This document shows, piece after piece, positions 23,641-35,190 of a stretch of 64,000 nt of DNA (positions within the stretch are counted from its first letter, which is position 1; each line of letters begins with the position of its first letter). The translations under genes were made by a program, and so were the position numbers. The DNA is from Lithospermum erythrorhizon (taxonomy: Eukaryota; Streptophyta; Magnoliopsida; Boraginales; Boraginaceae), in assembly GCA_019722365.1 (NCBI GenBank), contig JADFUC010002248.1, positions 1-64,000 on the forward strand. Direction: 5' to 3'. Below the pieces are notes generated by a model. The model did not search any database, was not told where the DNA came from, and saw nothing but the letters and a program-made list of their open reading frames with translations.

Positions 23641-23649
23641 AATGTTTAT

Positions 23650-24480
23650 TTGAATGAAATATGTAGATTACAGGTGTTTAACATGGAAGCAACTATTGCT
23701 TTGTAGATTTGAATATGTTTTTGTAGATGGTTATAGTATCATGAGGATTGTCTTAGCCCGAGGCAATACTCCATTGTGCTTTCAGCGCTCTTCGATCCAC
23801 GAAATTTGGGAAGAATATTTGAGATGGAAGCACAAGAATGTTAAGAGCTGGCCACCTTGGAGTCTCCTATTCCAAGCTTTTGATAGAGATGGAAATGGAT
23901 CTGGACTCTTATGTTCCAACAAAATCCCCACTGGATTGACGGAATGTATTTCGTTGATTTTCAACCAAAGGGTGAAAAATTAAAAATAATACATGATCTT
24001 CTTTCACATGGCATTCCGGTTATCGCTGTTGTCAAAGTACTCCAAGATATCGGTGTTTGCGGATCGTCCTTATCTGAGGTCATCTTTTGAAATCTTTTTA
24101 CTCGTGGCGCGAAATCCATGATAATGACTCTTTGCCGGTGGCGCCCGTACTATTGTTATAGTTGGGAGTATTTTGCCATAAGATGATCCACTACCATTTG
24201 AAACTTTGGTAACTACTGGTTGTATCAGGATTCACTCATACCCCCAGAAAGCCGTCCAAAAGATGAATTCTGTAAAAGTTTATTTGGTGACATGATAAAT
24301 ATAATCCATCACATATGGTTCTTAATATGGAATTTCATACATTCCTAATATGATGGCGAAACGCGGTTGATCCTAAAGAGTTATTGAGAAAAAGATCACG
24401 AGGCATTAAATCTACCATGAACTAGGCAAACTGACTTTGAGCGAATTTAGCCATAAAACATCATAAACAAGACCGTGGAG
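23650..24480 (+). pseudogene. Papain-like (C1 peptidase-like) pseudogene, plus copy
   Basis: Readable pieces: IHEIWEEYLRWKHKNVKSWP, then PWSLLFQAFDRDGNGSG (23790-23900), then frame-shifted blocks matching the minus-strand copies at 42.8-44.4 kb. Those include VFADRPYLRS, IVIVGS, TYWLYQDS-like and PPESRPKDEF (about 24040-24270), and NIIHH (about 24300). The order GxPVxVVVK ... HAIVIVGE ... YWLY resembles the C-terminal half of papain-fold peptidases (HAVxIVGY ... YWxxKNSWG), but the NSW residues are absent. Frameshifts make it non-coding as a whole. Confidence 0.45.
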
Positions 24481-24599
24481 GAGCAGGAAGTTCTAGGTAG
24501 ATGATGGCGAGGCGGTAGGATTGCGTGTTACATCAATGCGATCCCGTTGCTAAAGATGTTTTACATGCGTTCACGATTAGTTAGCTCAACGATACCTAA

Positions 24600-25460
24600 C
24601 ATAGAACATGCGATCCGTTGGTAGCTGCGATACGTCACAAACTTCTGCTCCTCCACGGTGCTATTGCTGATATCGACAATGGTTCAAGTCAGCTAAGTTA
24701 ATACTGCAGCATCTTTTCTGATATGCAGGCCCAGCGTCTTCCGCCATTAGAAAATATGTCATAAACAGCCTGCGGATGAATTTCGAGTCATCGTTTGGGC
24801 GGCAGGCAGTCTTGGCCTGGCCAGTACCGGGTTTCAAATGGTGATCATTCTTGTGGGCTCCCAACTATAACAATAATGGTCACGGCGAAAAATTTGAGCT
24901 CGTGGTAAAAGGCGAAAAAGGTGACCACAATGGGGCGTCTTAAGCAACTGGATAATCTTGAATACTGTTTTTGACGATAACGGGCTCATGTGAAAGATCA
25001 TGACATTTCACCCTTTGGTTAATCAACGAGCCAACCGTCGATCGATCTTGTTGAGTTTATAAATCGACCAGCTATCAAATGAAACAAGAATGACGACATT
25101 AAATCTCAATACGTGATGGTGGAAATACGGTATTACCCGGTCGAAGCAATCTCATCCCCGTCACTAATTGCCTGAGTCGTGGCGTGAAACTATAACATCA
25201 CAAAGAAGAATAAATCATGTTAAACAATCATAGATAAAATCGTATCACGATTACATATGTGCAAGGAACTCTGAGATCTTTAAAACATATTCAAATCTCG
25301 TCCTTTTTCATAATAAACAATGATAGTTGCTTCATGTTAATAGTATAATCTTACATACTAATTCAAAATATCACTTTTTCATAATAAACAAAGCAACAAC
25401 ATATATATGCACAATTAACTTTCTACCGTACTCGTCGAATCTATGTTTTTTAAGCGAACA
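24600..25460 (-). pseudogene. Papain-like pseudogene, inverted partner copy
   Basis: On the minus strand 24864-24661 reads AHKNDHHLKPGT and CRPNDDSKFIRRL, paralogous to SKNDSYNLEPGT and CRPKDEFRES in the 44-kb copy. Upstream, about 25050-24940 keeps a degraded GPVI-type block. Its 3' end (cttctgctcctccacggtg, 24640-24660) is the reverse complement of the 3' end of the plus copy (accgtggaggagcaggaagt, 24475). The pair is therefore tail to tail. The upstream part (25200-25460) contains the same catgttaaacaa/tcataataaacaa words that form a satellite at 44.57-45.14 kb. Confidence 0.45.
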
Positions 25461-25709
25461 GCGATTCGTTTTTATATACCTGAGGCTACACGTAATCAGA
25501 ACTGGTTGTGTCTTCTTTAACGGTAATGTTGGAGATTTTCTGTCGAACTTAGGGAGTAAAGGTGGGGCATTTAGTCAGGCCTCAACATCAACTATTCGAT
25601 TGGCGAGCTTTGGTCGGAGCAGCTGCAGTCCCGACCTAGAGATCCCCGATAGAGCGTTTTTCTGCGTTTGTACCGTTTGACCTTCGCATATATATCATTT
25701 TAGGCCGGT
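25461..25709. other. Short spacer with an open frame of unknown value
   Basis: Part of a 117-residue open frame (25327-25680, plus). It shows no recognised motif and overlaps repeat-derived sequence at its start. I do not call it a gene. Confidence 0.3.
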
Positions 25710-27540
25710 TTGGAGAGGGAGAGGCGAAGAAAATAAGGCTGGGTACAGAAAGCCTAAACCCAGTAGCACTTCTTAGTTGGGCTCATAAAATTTACATACA
25801 TTTTTTGTTGTTGTAATTAAATCAGTGCAATATTAGCATATTTGATCTTTGATGCCACTTCACAAATGTCCTTTTCTTCATGAGTTAGTAGCTTCAGTTC
25901 TGTGTGCAAATAAATAAATAAATAAAAGGAGATATTAGTTCAAGTCAAAGCCTATCTCTTTCTTTCAAAATTACAAGAAGAGAATGAAATGGAAGCTGCT
26001 CGTTAGTGTTCCCCGACTTGTAGCTTTGCTAAACTAAAATAATAAAAGAGAACCTACCACTTTTTCTACTACTAAAAGCCATAGGTGTAAGACGAAAAGA
26101 CATTGATTGGGGGGATAACGAGAAGATTTTTTCACAGGCATTCTCGGTTAGTTAGAACAACAAGTACCTAACATGGATCAGGCATGAACAACAAAACAGA
26201 TTATAATTCACAGACCAATTGCAAGCCTACAGAGATTGTAAAAGTGTTTGGGACATAAAAGATAATACCAACATTAATGCTCGTATAGAAAATCAAGCCT
26301 AAGAACATAGAAACAAGTAACAAGCTATACTGATAATAACAACGACGAATCGAGTAGTTGAGAAATTGTACTTTTTCATGAAGGCCTTGTATCTTTCAAG
26401 CATTTCCTGATTGAAAATGGGAGCCGTCCAACGATTGTTTTTCTCGTCTAATAGTAATCTGACAATACAAATAAGCAAATAAAGTTGTTTAGCAAAAACA
26501 ATATTTACACATTCGAACACATAAATTAGAATACTACTACTACTACTACAAATTCTCTAATATATTAGAGGAAAAAAAGAAAGCAAAGAACAGTGAAAAG
26601 TTGGCTGAAGGCGGCGTACATTTCTCCACTTCTGCGAGATGGCGGACTATGAGGCTTCATATCGGGGCAAGCAGCAACATAACCATCAACAGGATGGACA
26701 ATACGGCAATGGCAGGGATTATAGCTATCACGAGTCTCACCTCACCTGGGAACATCAAAAAAGTGATCATTAGAATTTTGAATTTCAATTTCCCTTTAAA
26801 ATAAATATAGAGGTCAGTAGCAATTGCCCACAATCTTATTCCTCTATATCTTCACGTTGTACAATCTGGCAAGTAGTGACAAGGTTTGGTTGCTTCAGCA
26901 CATCGATTTCAGCAAAAAACAGAAGGGTAGAAGAAGCCTTAGCATAAGCCACAATGGTCCACCTCCTTCAGCCTTAAGAACGGTAGTGCTGGATAGAGTC
27001 TCGTCTTCTACGAGCTTATATTCGGTATGCTGCAAAATATATACCGTATATAGAGGCAGAAACTGCAAGGCCAACTATGGAAAGCATAAATATGCATACA
27101 ACTTATAATTGCATACATTTTCGACGTTGCCAGTGATCAGTGCAATATTATACTCTATATTCTCTTTACAAACCCCTACTATAAAGTTTCTGTGTTGTCG
27201 ATGAGGTTTACGAGGAGCTGGATATTTGTGCGGAAACAAATAACAAAAATTAACAGACATTTCTTCAGCTCAAAAGCCTATCTATTTATTTATCAAATTG
27301 TTCTAATAGAAAAAGGCAACATCGAACTTTTTCGACAATAAGATATTTATAGATTAAAATTAAAAAGAAGAAGAGATTACTTGGGGTCAGGAACTTGCAT
27401 TCATCTTGTCCCAATTTATTTGTCCACTTTATCTCTTATTTTCTGTTCGCCATTGAACAAATTAAAATTAACAACAAATACAAAAAATTGAAAACAACCA
27501 AAATTGAAAATCCCCGAAATCGAAACTCTAACTGAAAACC
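25710..27540. repeat. Directly duplicated segment, copy 2
   Basis: Copy of 16650-18780 in the same orientation, about 9 kb away, without the hAT insertion. It carries a fragment of the first exon of member A (25800-25910, with ctaatattgcac) and member D. Confidence 0.88.
26220..27260 (-). pseudogene. Decayed member D of the DUF3615-like family
   Basis: Minus-strand pieces mirror member B. 27240-27130: FPHKYPAPRKPHRQHRNFIV then GVCKENIEYNIALI. 27030-26850: EYKLVEDETLSSTTVLKAEG, then shifted frames. 26750-26660: VRLVIAIIPAIAVLSILLMV then MLLLAPI and a stop. 26470-26330: LLLDEKNNRWTAPIFNQEML then ERYKAFMKKYNFSTTR. It differs from B by small indels, so both may be decaying independently after the duplication. 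Confidence 0.45.
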
Positions 27541-28502
27541 CACAAAATCGAAACCCTAATTGAAACGAGAAAAATGATAAGAAATTGGAAATCTGAATTG
27601 AAAAACTGAATAAAAGAATATTAACAAATTACAAATTTATAAATGTTAGCATACAAATATCACAAATTTATCGGTGTTAGAAGGCGAATAAGCCCTTAGT
27701 CATTTACTTGACTTCCCGTCCTTCAATACGAAATTAGAAGCGGAAACGTATTTAAACCGGATTCTGCTCAAAAGAAATCCCCAACAAAAATCGGTTCGGT
27801 TCATCGATTCCAGTTCGGTTCAGTTAAATTCGGTTTTTAGAGCGTTACAAGCATGTCGTCTTAAACTCAAAATTAAGTCGTAGCCCAGATTTAGCAACGC
27901 CAATTTCAATGAAGCTAGCTTTTTAAGATTAATTATACAACATACACATTCAATACACAATACCATTATTTACGTATCTTTTTATTTTCCCTATATTATT
28001 AGTTTAGAAGATTTATATATATTTTTATTTTATTATACGATAATGAGCAAAGTTAAATCTTAATTCTCTTAACTTGGAAATGTACGTATCTGTCTGAAGA
28101 TCTTGAAAAGGATAATAAATAAAAATTGAAAAATCACACAAAATTTAGAAATGGATTTTGGTTCGGTTATTTGAAGGCGAACCTAAATTAGTTCGGTTAC
28201 CGACGCCGAACCTAAATCGGTTCGGTTCGATCGGTTCCCGAAAAATTTTATTGTGCAAGTTCGGTCGGTTCGATTGGTTTTTTATATTTTGTTAGCAACT
28301 ACAGTTGTAGATATGGATAATTGGTGGATTATTGGACTAATGAAACTATGTGGATGAAAATGAGTGGAATTATATACCCCAGATGGCAAGTGGGTCCTGT
28401 TCGGTGAGAGCGGTACCTGAGACAGACCTTTCCCGCTTCTAATCACCTTGAAGAATTTCACTTTTCAACAAATCTCATAAAACCTGTCTCCTTTGAGCTT
28501 AT
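27541..28502. other. Gene-free repeat-rich stretch
   Basis: No gene is seen. The words ggttcggttcg and ttcggtt(c/a) cluster at 27790-27835 and 28160-28280, as in plant non-autonomous transposon debris. The rest is AT-rich. Confidence 0.5.
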
Positions 28503-31500
28503 TGTTGGAAATCTCATTATGAGAATTGATTCTATTTATTATGTAAAAGATTTAAACTGATGGTGTATGATTCGTTTCTGGAGTTGGGTTAATCTTGAGA
28601 ACTTAGTATTCAACTTAGTAATTATATATATTACTAGTGTAGGTTCTCACCATGATAATTGAAGGGGTTATGGCGATTCTTTGAGCGCTAACTCGTTAAT
28701 CGTTATAATATGGAGTAATTGGTCAATTATTATTATTATTATTATTATTATCTGTTTCTATTATAAAACAGAAGGTCGCGCGGATACGATGTGGAGTATA
28801 TTTCGTGTATGAAATTAAAAGAGAATTATGAATTGAGAAATGTGACTCGATTCTTAGAGTTACGTTTTATGTAGAATGTCGATTGAACAAATAGAATCAA
28901 TTAAATAGTTATTTAATTGGTTACAGTAATTTAGTATTTATCAATAGCAGAAAGATTATTGATATTATTTCGATACTATTTAATTAAGCTAATTAAATAG
29001 TTCAACTACGATAGCAACTCATTAGTGTCTTAACGAACTAATAGAAGTTAGCAGTCAAGCTAATGCCAAGGGTTCTAACACATCGGGTTTGTTTTAGCAC
29101 CTTTTTATATAAGTGTGCTTTAGGGTTTTTCATTTCATAATTTTTTTCATTAAAAAAACCCTAAAAAGTCGCCCCCACTTTTGGTCGATTTTTCTCCCAT
29201 TTTGGTTTGTTCAGCCTTGTTTACTAGCATAAATGGGTTATTGATTTAACCTCTCTGGTGTGGACGACTAGAGATACCCATCACAGATTGATAATTACAA
29301 CAAGGGAGGCTGAAGGGGATTAAAATTCACAGCGTGAATTTGGGCGTGTAATTTATTGGTGGAATTTACTCATTTGCATTGTAAGTACTCTTGTCGTTAC
29401 ATATTTGTAATTATGTGTATTTTTAATATAACGTAATGTGACTTTAAGATCTAGAATGCAATGGTTGTATTTATCTTTCGTATATATAGAGGTTTTCCCA
29501 TAGGTGGCATCATGAGCCAAATTAAAGTTGTTTTACATTGTTTATTTTATGCTTGTTTGTTTTATCAATTTTATTTGATTAATTCTTGTTCATATATTTA
29601 ATTGATAAATATATGATGAGAATAAATCACCATATTCTTGATTATTTTTACACATGTGTTCTGAAGTTTATGATGATGTATTATACATATTTTGTTAACA
29701 TGGATTTTGTTCTATAAATTAAAAGGGCGATTTAATTGATTTTATTTCAAAACTTGATTTGTAAGAAAACTTGTTTGAAGTGTAGAAAATTTTTAAAATA
29801 ACAAACTAATTTTTGGAACCCAGATAGCACGTAGAAGATCTCCATTAAATTTTCTACATACTTTTTGGATTTTCTAAGTGCCTCGAAATAATGAGATTTC
29901 TAGGCTGTTTAATTAATAATTAAATATAAAATTTATTTTAATGAACGACCAGTGGGATTTGTTAAAGAAAATTATGAGTTTAATGTGTTTGAATTTCATA
30001 AATTTGAAAATTTTAAAGCCTCCAAAATGGTTTACAAATGAATGAAATTAAATATAAAAAACCGAGTTAAATATGGTATTATTACCATAAATCGGCCGAC
30101 CGACTTCCGGAGGCCCTACGGAAGCGTCGATTGTCGGATCGGGCGATTTTGGTACCAAAATGACTGACCGGACTGATGACCTACTGGCGGCGCAGCAGCA
30201 TCAGTATTGTCGGCCATCGTTGGTAATAATTATTATTGACATGTGTATGGTAATTGGTTATAATGAGTAATTTTACAATATGTATATGGTTAATAATTAT
30301 TGGTAATAATTATTAATTGACATGTGTATGAGTTTATAAATATTATAACAAGTGAAGATATTGAAGATCATTTCCAGGTATGACTCGGTTGGATCGAGTA
30401 CAAGATAAAATTCTGAACTTATGTGTTGATGACATTATAATAGGTTCACAAGGGGTCTCGTATATCTCTTGAATGTGCATTACTTGTTTATTTTTCATGT
30501 TGCATGTATTCAACGTTATGTGCTAGTATGCATGGTAAATGAAAACAAGGTAATAATAATCTCACCAATTAAAATTTAAGCAGTATCAGCTTAATTTTAA
30601 AGTTGTGTAGTAAATTGCATCAATTGAGGAGGACACACGTGATGGCGGAGTGTTACAATGTTGCATTTGATATGACAATGGATAAATGTTGAAGTGATTT
30701 CCGCTCAATTGTGGGCTTCGGATAGTCAATCAGTAACACTTTGGATTTGGTGGTATGCTTAACCGGGTTTTCGGAGATACAAATGTTGGGTAGCATCTTG
30801 TAAAGAGATGTTAGTGACACAAAAAGTTATGTAGTTCTACATAATTGGTTTATTAACCTATTATTATACTAGATTCAAAATGTTTGAAGTGTTTCAGTTT
30901 GAATTTAAATATATTAGATGTGATACTAATATATCTGGTGAGATTTAAATTATTAGTATTTACTTTACAATTTATTTGTAAGTGTTTAGCATGATAGTTT
31001 CTTGAATTACTTGTTGTCTTTAGTTACTTATTCTTGTGGAGTTATAATAATAGATGTTTACCACTCACACTACTCCTGGGAACTTCGCTTATTCGACACT
31101 TGAAAGCGCAAAGGCGAATAAATCGAATTTTGGCCAGTGGTCACCGAAGCGAGAATTGGTTTCTCAAGCAAGAACTGAATACGTGTTGAACAATAAGGTT
31201 CCTCCGTAACCTAATGATAGTACCTCCCATCGGGGAAAAAATCACTTGAAAAGCCTGAAATTACGTCTTGGATGTCGATGTCTGTCTTTTAATATGGAAC
31301 CTTTGTTTAAATTCAATGAAAAGGTGGCGGCATATGACATATACCGGCAACTTGAGGAATTATTCGAAAGGAAGCTAGAAGCTTGAGATATATGACCTTT
31401 GTCCAAGTGGATAGCAATTTGGGAAACGGATAGGCCATGTGGCTACATGCTCATTAAAATGATTGGCTTGATACGATCGAATCAACGCCACAGGCACCCG

Positions 31501-33850
31501 TGTCTCTCAAGCTGGTGGATCTCATCTAAAGTCTATTCAGGACAAATTCTCTCTCAGTTTGTCACTTGAACTTGATATGCCTGAAGTTTGAGTTGTCTCT
31601 AAGCAGCTGCGTAAGATGATCACGAATCTTTGAGGCGAATGCAGGTAAGACTAAAACTTCTCATACATTTTGGTGGTCCAAAACAAGAAAGAAGTCCAAG
31701 AAGAGAAAAATTTTACTAGCAAAGCCAAGGGTTGAGGAATCTGAAGTTCTTTGAATATGGGAACACTAGAAAGTTAATGAATGTCGTTATTGGCAAACTT
31801 TGAGTCACTTTGGAAGTCGGCACGGGAAGTTCACGGATGATAGGAAGAATGGTCTCCACGACCACTCGGCCCTCTGAGGTATGTATGTTATTGAAGTTTG
31901 TACAACTACAATTCTGCTTAAGTGGGTGCTAGACACCGGTTGTGGATTTCTCATATTTGTCGTAATATGCAGAACTCAAGTCAAGTAGAAGACTTCTAGA
32001 AAGAGGGAAATGGATGCGTGTGGGGAGCAGTAGCGAGTTAGCAGCCACTGCGGTAGGATCAATGGTTTAGAAATTTGTCCACGGGCCTTGTTTTGAACTT
32101 ATCTCTAGGTTTCTATATGTACTGCAATTTGCGGGAATATTATTTCTATTTACATTTTTGAATAATGATGATTTTTCATTTTCAATAGATTCAGATGAAT
32201 TTAGGATCATCGGAATAGGTATTATTTAGTACCGCCTCCCTTCCAAAATGGTCTATCACGTTTTAGACATGAATAATGAGTCATATAACATAAACTTAAA
32301 GCGGAATAAGCCTAACGACTTAAACGAACATACCTGGCATTCTGAGGCCCAGAGTCACGTGCGGGGAGCAATCAAGAAACTCCACTCCGGTGGAATACTT
32401 GAAGGTTTCGATTATGAATCATACGATAAGTGTGAGTCTTGTCTTTTGGGTAAAATGACCAAAATGCCTTTCACTGGCTTAAATGAAAGGGCAAGTGATT
32501 TATTGGGGATCATACAGCGATGTATGTGAGTCGATGAACACATGTCTGCGAGGAGGTTATACTTCACCCCGTTACATTCTTGATGATTACGATGAATACG
32601 GTTTTGTGTATCGATGAGACACAAGCAGCGAGGAGTCCTTTAGAAATTCAAGAGATTCCAAAATGAAATACAAAACCAATTGAACAAGACAATACAAGAT
32701 TCTCGATCGATAGAGGTGGAGAATATTATTTGAGTCACAGTTGACCACTCATCTTAGAGAGTGTGGTATTGTTTCACAAATCACTCGACAGCGCCACGGC
32801 ATAATGGCGTGTCGAAGGAAAATGTCGAAGCCTTCTTGACATGGTTCGATCTATGATGACTTCTCGATCTACCGGTTAATTTATGGGGATATGCGCTTCT
32901 AAGCGTGTAGCACCTTAAACGGATGTCAACGAGTCGGCGGATGAAACTCCCGTGAGCCTTGATTTAGGAAGATTCCCAAGTTGGTTTTCTCAAGATTTGA
33001 AATTGTGAAGCTTATGTTAAGAGATTAACAAAAAAGATAAACTTTAGCCCAAATATGATAAATGCTATTTATATAGGATATCCAAGGGGAAGCAGTTAGT
33101 TTACTTCTACACAGGCCCAGGAGAATAAAATCTCTTCATTGCTAGAGCAGGAGTATTCCTTGAAAAGGAATATTTGTCGAGAAAGGACTAGAAGCCAATG
33201 GTGTTCATCTTGATGAAGCTCCAAGCGTGAAGTCAATGTCGATGCATCTAATGCGAGAGGCATCACGAGCCATACAGAATTAGTACCCTTAAGGGCTTGA
33301 TCTAGCAGTCCACGGCTGTGGAAGAACCCGACAGGAGATCACTTGAGGGATCGCCACGAACCAGAGCGCTGGTATGGTGAAGCTTTCATCATTGAAAGTG
33401 ACGAGCCCACTTCTTACAAAGAAGCAATGAATAGCAAGGATGCTGACAAATGGCAAATAGCCATGCAATCTGATATGGATTCTATGTACCAAAACGAGGT
33501 TTGAGAATTAAGCATTGAATTTCACCGTAAGGGCTGTACCCATTGAATGTAAATATGGTATTTAGAAGAAACATAATAAAAGCGAGCGTTGATGTTTTGG
33601 TGAAACATGGCGAAAGGTTCAACAGTTCTGAGGTGGACTATGGCGAAACTAACTACCGTAGGTCGTATGCTTAAATCCATCAGGATAATCTTAGTCGTTC
33701 TAACATTTCATGAATATGATATAGCGTGGATGTAAAGATTGCTTCCACACGAATGAAATTTAGAGGAAAGATGTGTACATGTGCGACTCGAGCTACGTGT
33801 CGGACCTAGAAGCTATGCAAATTCTTTAAAATTTAGAGGAAGATATTATG
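28503..33850 (+). mobile_element. Degenerate Ty1/Copia retrotransposon without a 3' LTR
   Basis: The probable 5' LTR runs 28503 (TGTTGGAAAT) to about 29500 (TTTTCCCA). A primer-binding-like gtggcatcatgagcc follows. Downstream in Copia order: gag-like pieces at 31060-31500 (YVLNNKVPP, VLKMIGL-like); GAG pre-integrase at 32330-32500 (KKLHSGGILEGFDYESYDKC, ESCLLGKMTKMPFTGLNERA); integrase remnants to about 32860; reverse-transcriptase start at 33370-33490 (SYKEAMNSKDADKWQIAMQS). Stops and frameshifts run throughout. No second copy of the LTR was found; at about 33845 the element runs straight into a hAT-derived fragment. Part of the 5' LTR is an (ATT)n tract at 28726-28751. Confidence 0.8.
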
Positions 33851-34160
33851 CATCACGTTTGTTACAAAAATATATAAGCTAAACAACTTTAACTTCATAG
33901 AATAAATGATAATTTTATTATATTAAGCGTACAGTTTATCTTTACGTGGGGCAGAGTTTACATGGTCATTACAAATGCGTCTAAATTACAACTCGTGATC
34001 CTAATTCATCAATCAGAAAAAACATCTTGATCATGATGGAAAATGCCAGCGCCCTCTTTTCGCTGAGATCTCTTGACATCTCTGGGTCGTAGACATGTCT
34101 TCCACTTATTATTTTTCGTCATATGGATCAACATCCTCACCGCCCTCTTTCGCTCACGTT
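33845..34160. mobile_element. Second copy of the hAT transposon tail
   Basis: It is near-identical to 20995-21250 for over 200 bases. Shared words include aacaactttaacttcataga, ataaatgataattttattat and agtttacatggtcattacaa. It then diverges. It covers only the 3' end of the transposase and its UTR, so it is a fragment. Confidence 0.85.
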
Positions 34161-35190
34161 CGTTGGTGGATTTTTTAAGTAAGCAGAACATCGGTCATAA
34201 TGAAGTTTATGGGTCCAAAAAAAAAGAAATTCCTCCTAGGGCAAAGGCCGGAAATTTCGAGGCCATTGGCCCAATTTTACAATTAACTTAAATCTACTTG
34301 AGTCATTTCTTCAATTTATGTGTCCTGAAAAACTATATTTCGGTTTGTCAAAAGTAATGGAAACTATTTTCATGGAGGATGTTGTACATTATACATCCAA
34401 GCATACTATCGAACGTTTATTTTACACAATCGATACATCATTAATTTTTTGACTTGGATGGAAATATATCAATCCATGAAATTATTGTGTCAGTGTACTT
34501 GCCAAATTTTCAAATTCCTCAATAAGCAAACCTTTGTTCTTCCCTCCATATTCAATCTTTCCTCAAAGAGGAGACTCTCCAATTCCAAAAGGGTACACTT
34601 TCTAATTCAAGATCTGCCTTCTTTCTAATTCATTTGTGTTGATTAAGCTAAAGATTCAATCTTTATATCTAAAAATTTGATATATCCTGTAATAATGTGT
34701 TATTTTGCATACATCTATGAAAAGGGTATTTGTAAGAGGCAATTTGTTGGCTGATATTGAAATTTCATCTCATGTTGTAGTACATATGTATGTGTATCAT
34801 GTTCTATTGTTTGTTTTAATCATTAATTCAGTTTTTCCATTATACCTATTTTTTGTTCTATGTTCTAGGAGTTTACTTATTTGTGTAATTAAATCCATTT
34901 CATGACATTTTGGCCTTTCTGTTATTATCTTGTCAATAATGCGAGTTTCTATATCGTGCTGTAAGCTTTTTGAACCAGTAATGAAATTAATGTCTGTAGT
35001 TGTTTTGTTTGGTATGGCTACTGCTTTGTGAGAAAATAAACATCAAGGTGGTTTATCTATACTACAAAAGAGACATGGTTGGGGTCCTCTAAAATGCAGG
35101 GAGTTATATTTGTGATCTGTGTATATGTGAGCTAATTGTACATTTCAGAAATTAACATTATCTCTTGGATTGACTGTTCAGGCGTGTTGA
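34161..35190 (+). promoter_or_regulatory. Upstream region and probable 5' UTR intron of the intact SUVH gene
   Basis: At 34636-34730 there is one eroded unit of the array seen upstream of the broken copies (aagattcaatctttatatct, gaaaagggtatt). A plausible 3' splice site (gactgttcag) ends at 35181, nine bases before the ATG; the corresponding site of copy 1 reads ctgttcacac and lacks it. No separate gene is seen; the short open frames here are AT-rich and unsupported. Confidence 0.5.

Noticed and set aside
25327..25680. A 117-residue gene between repeat copies
   Set aside because: No recognised motif, start within satellite-like sequence, and no splice or neighbour support.
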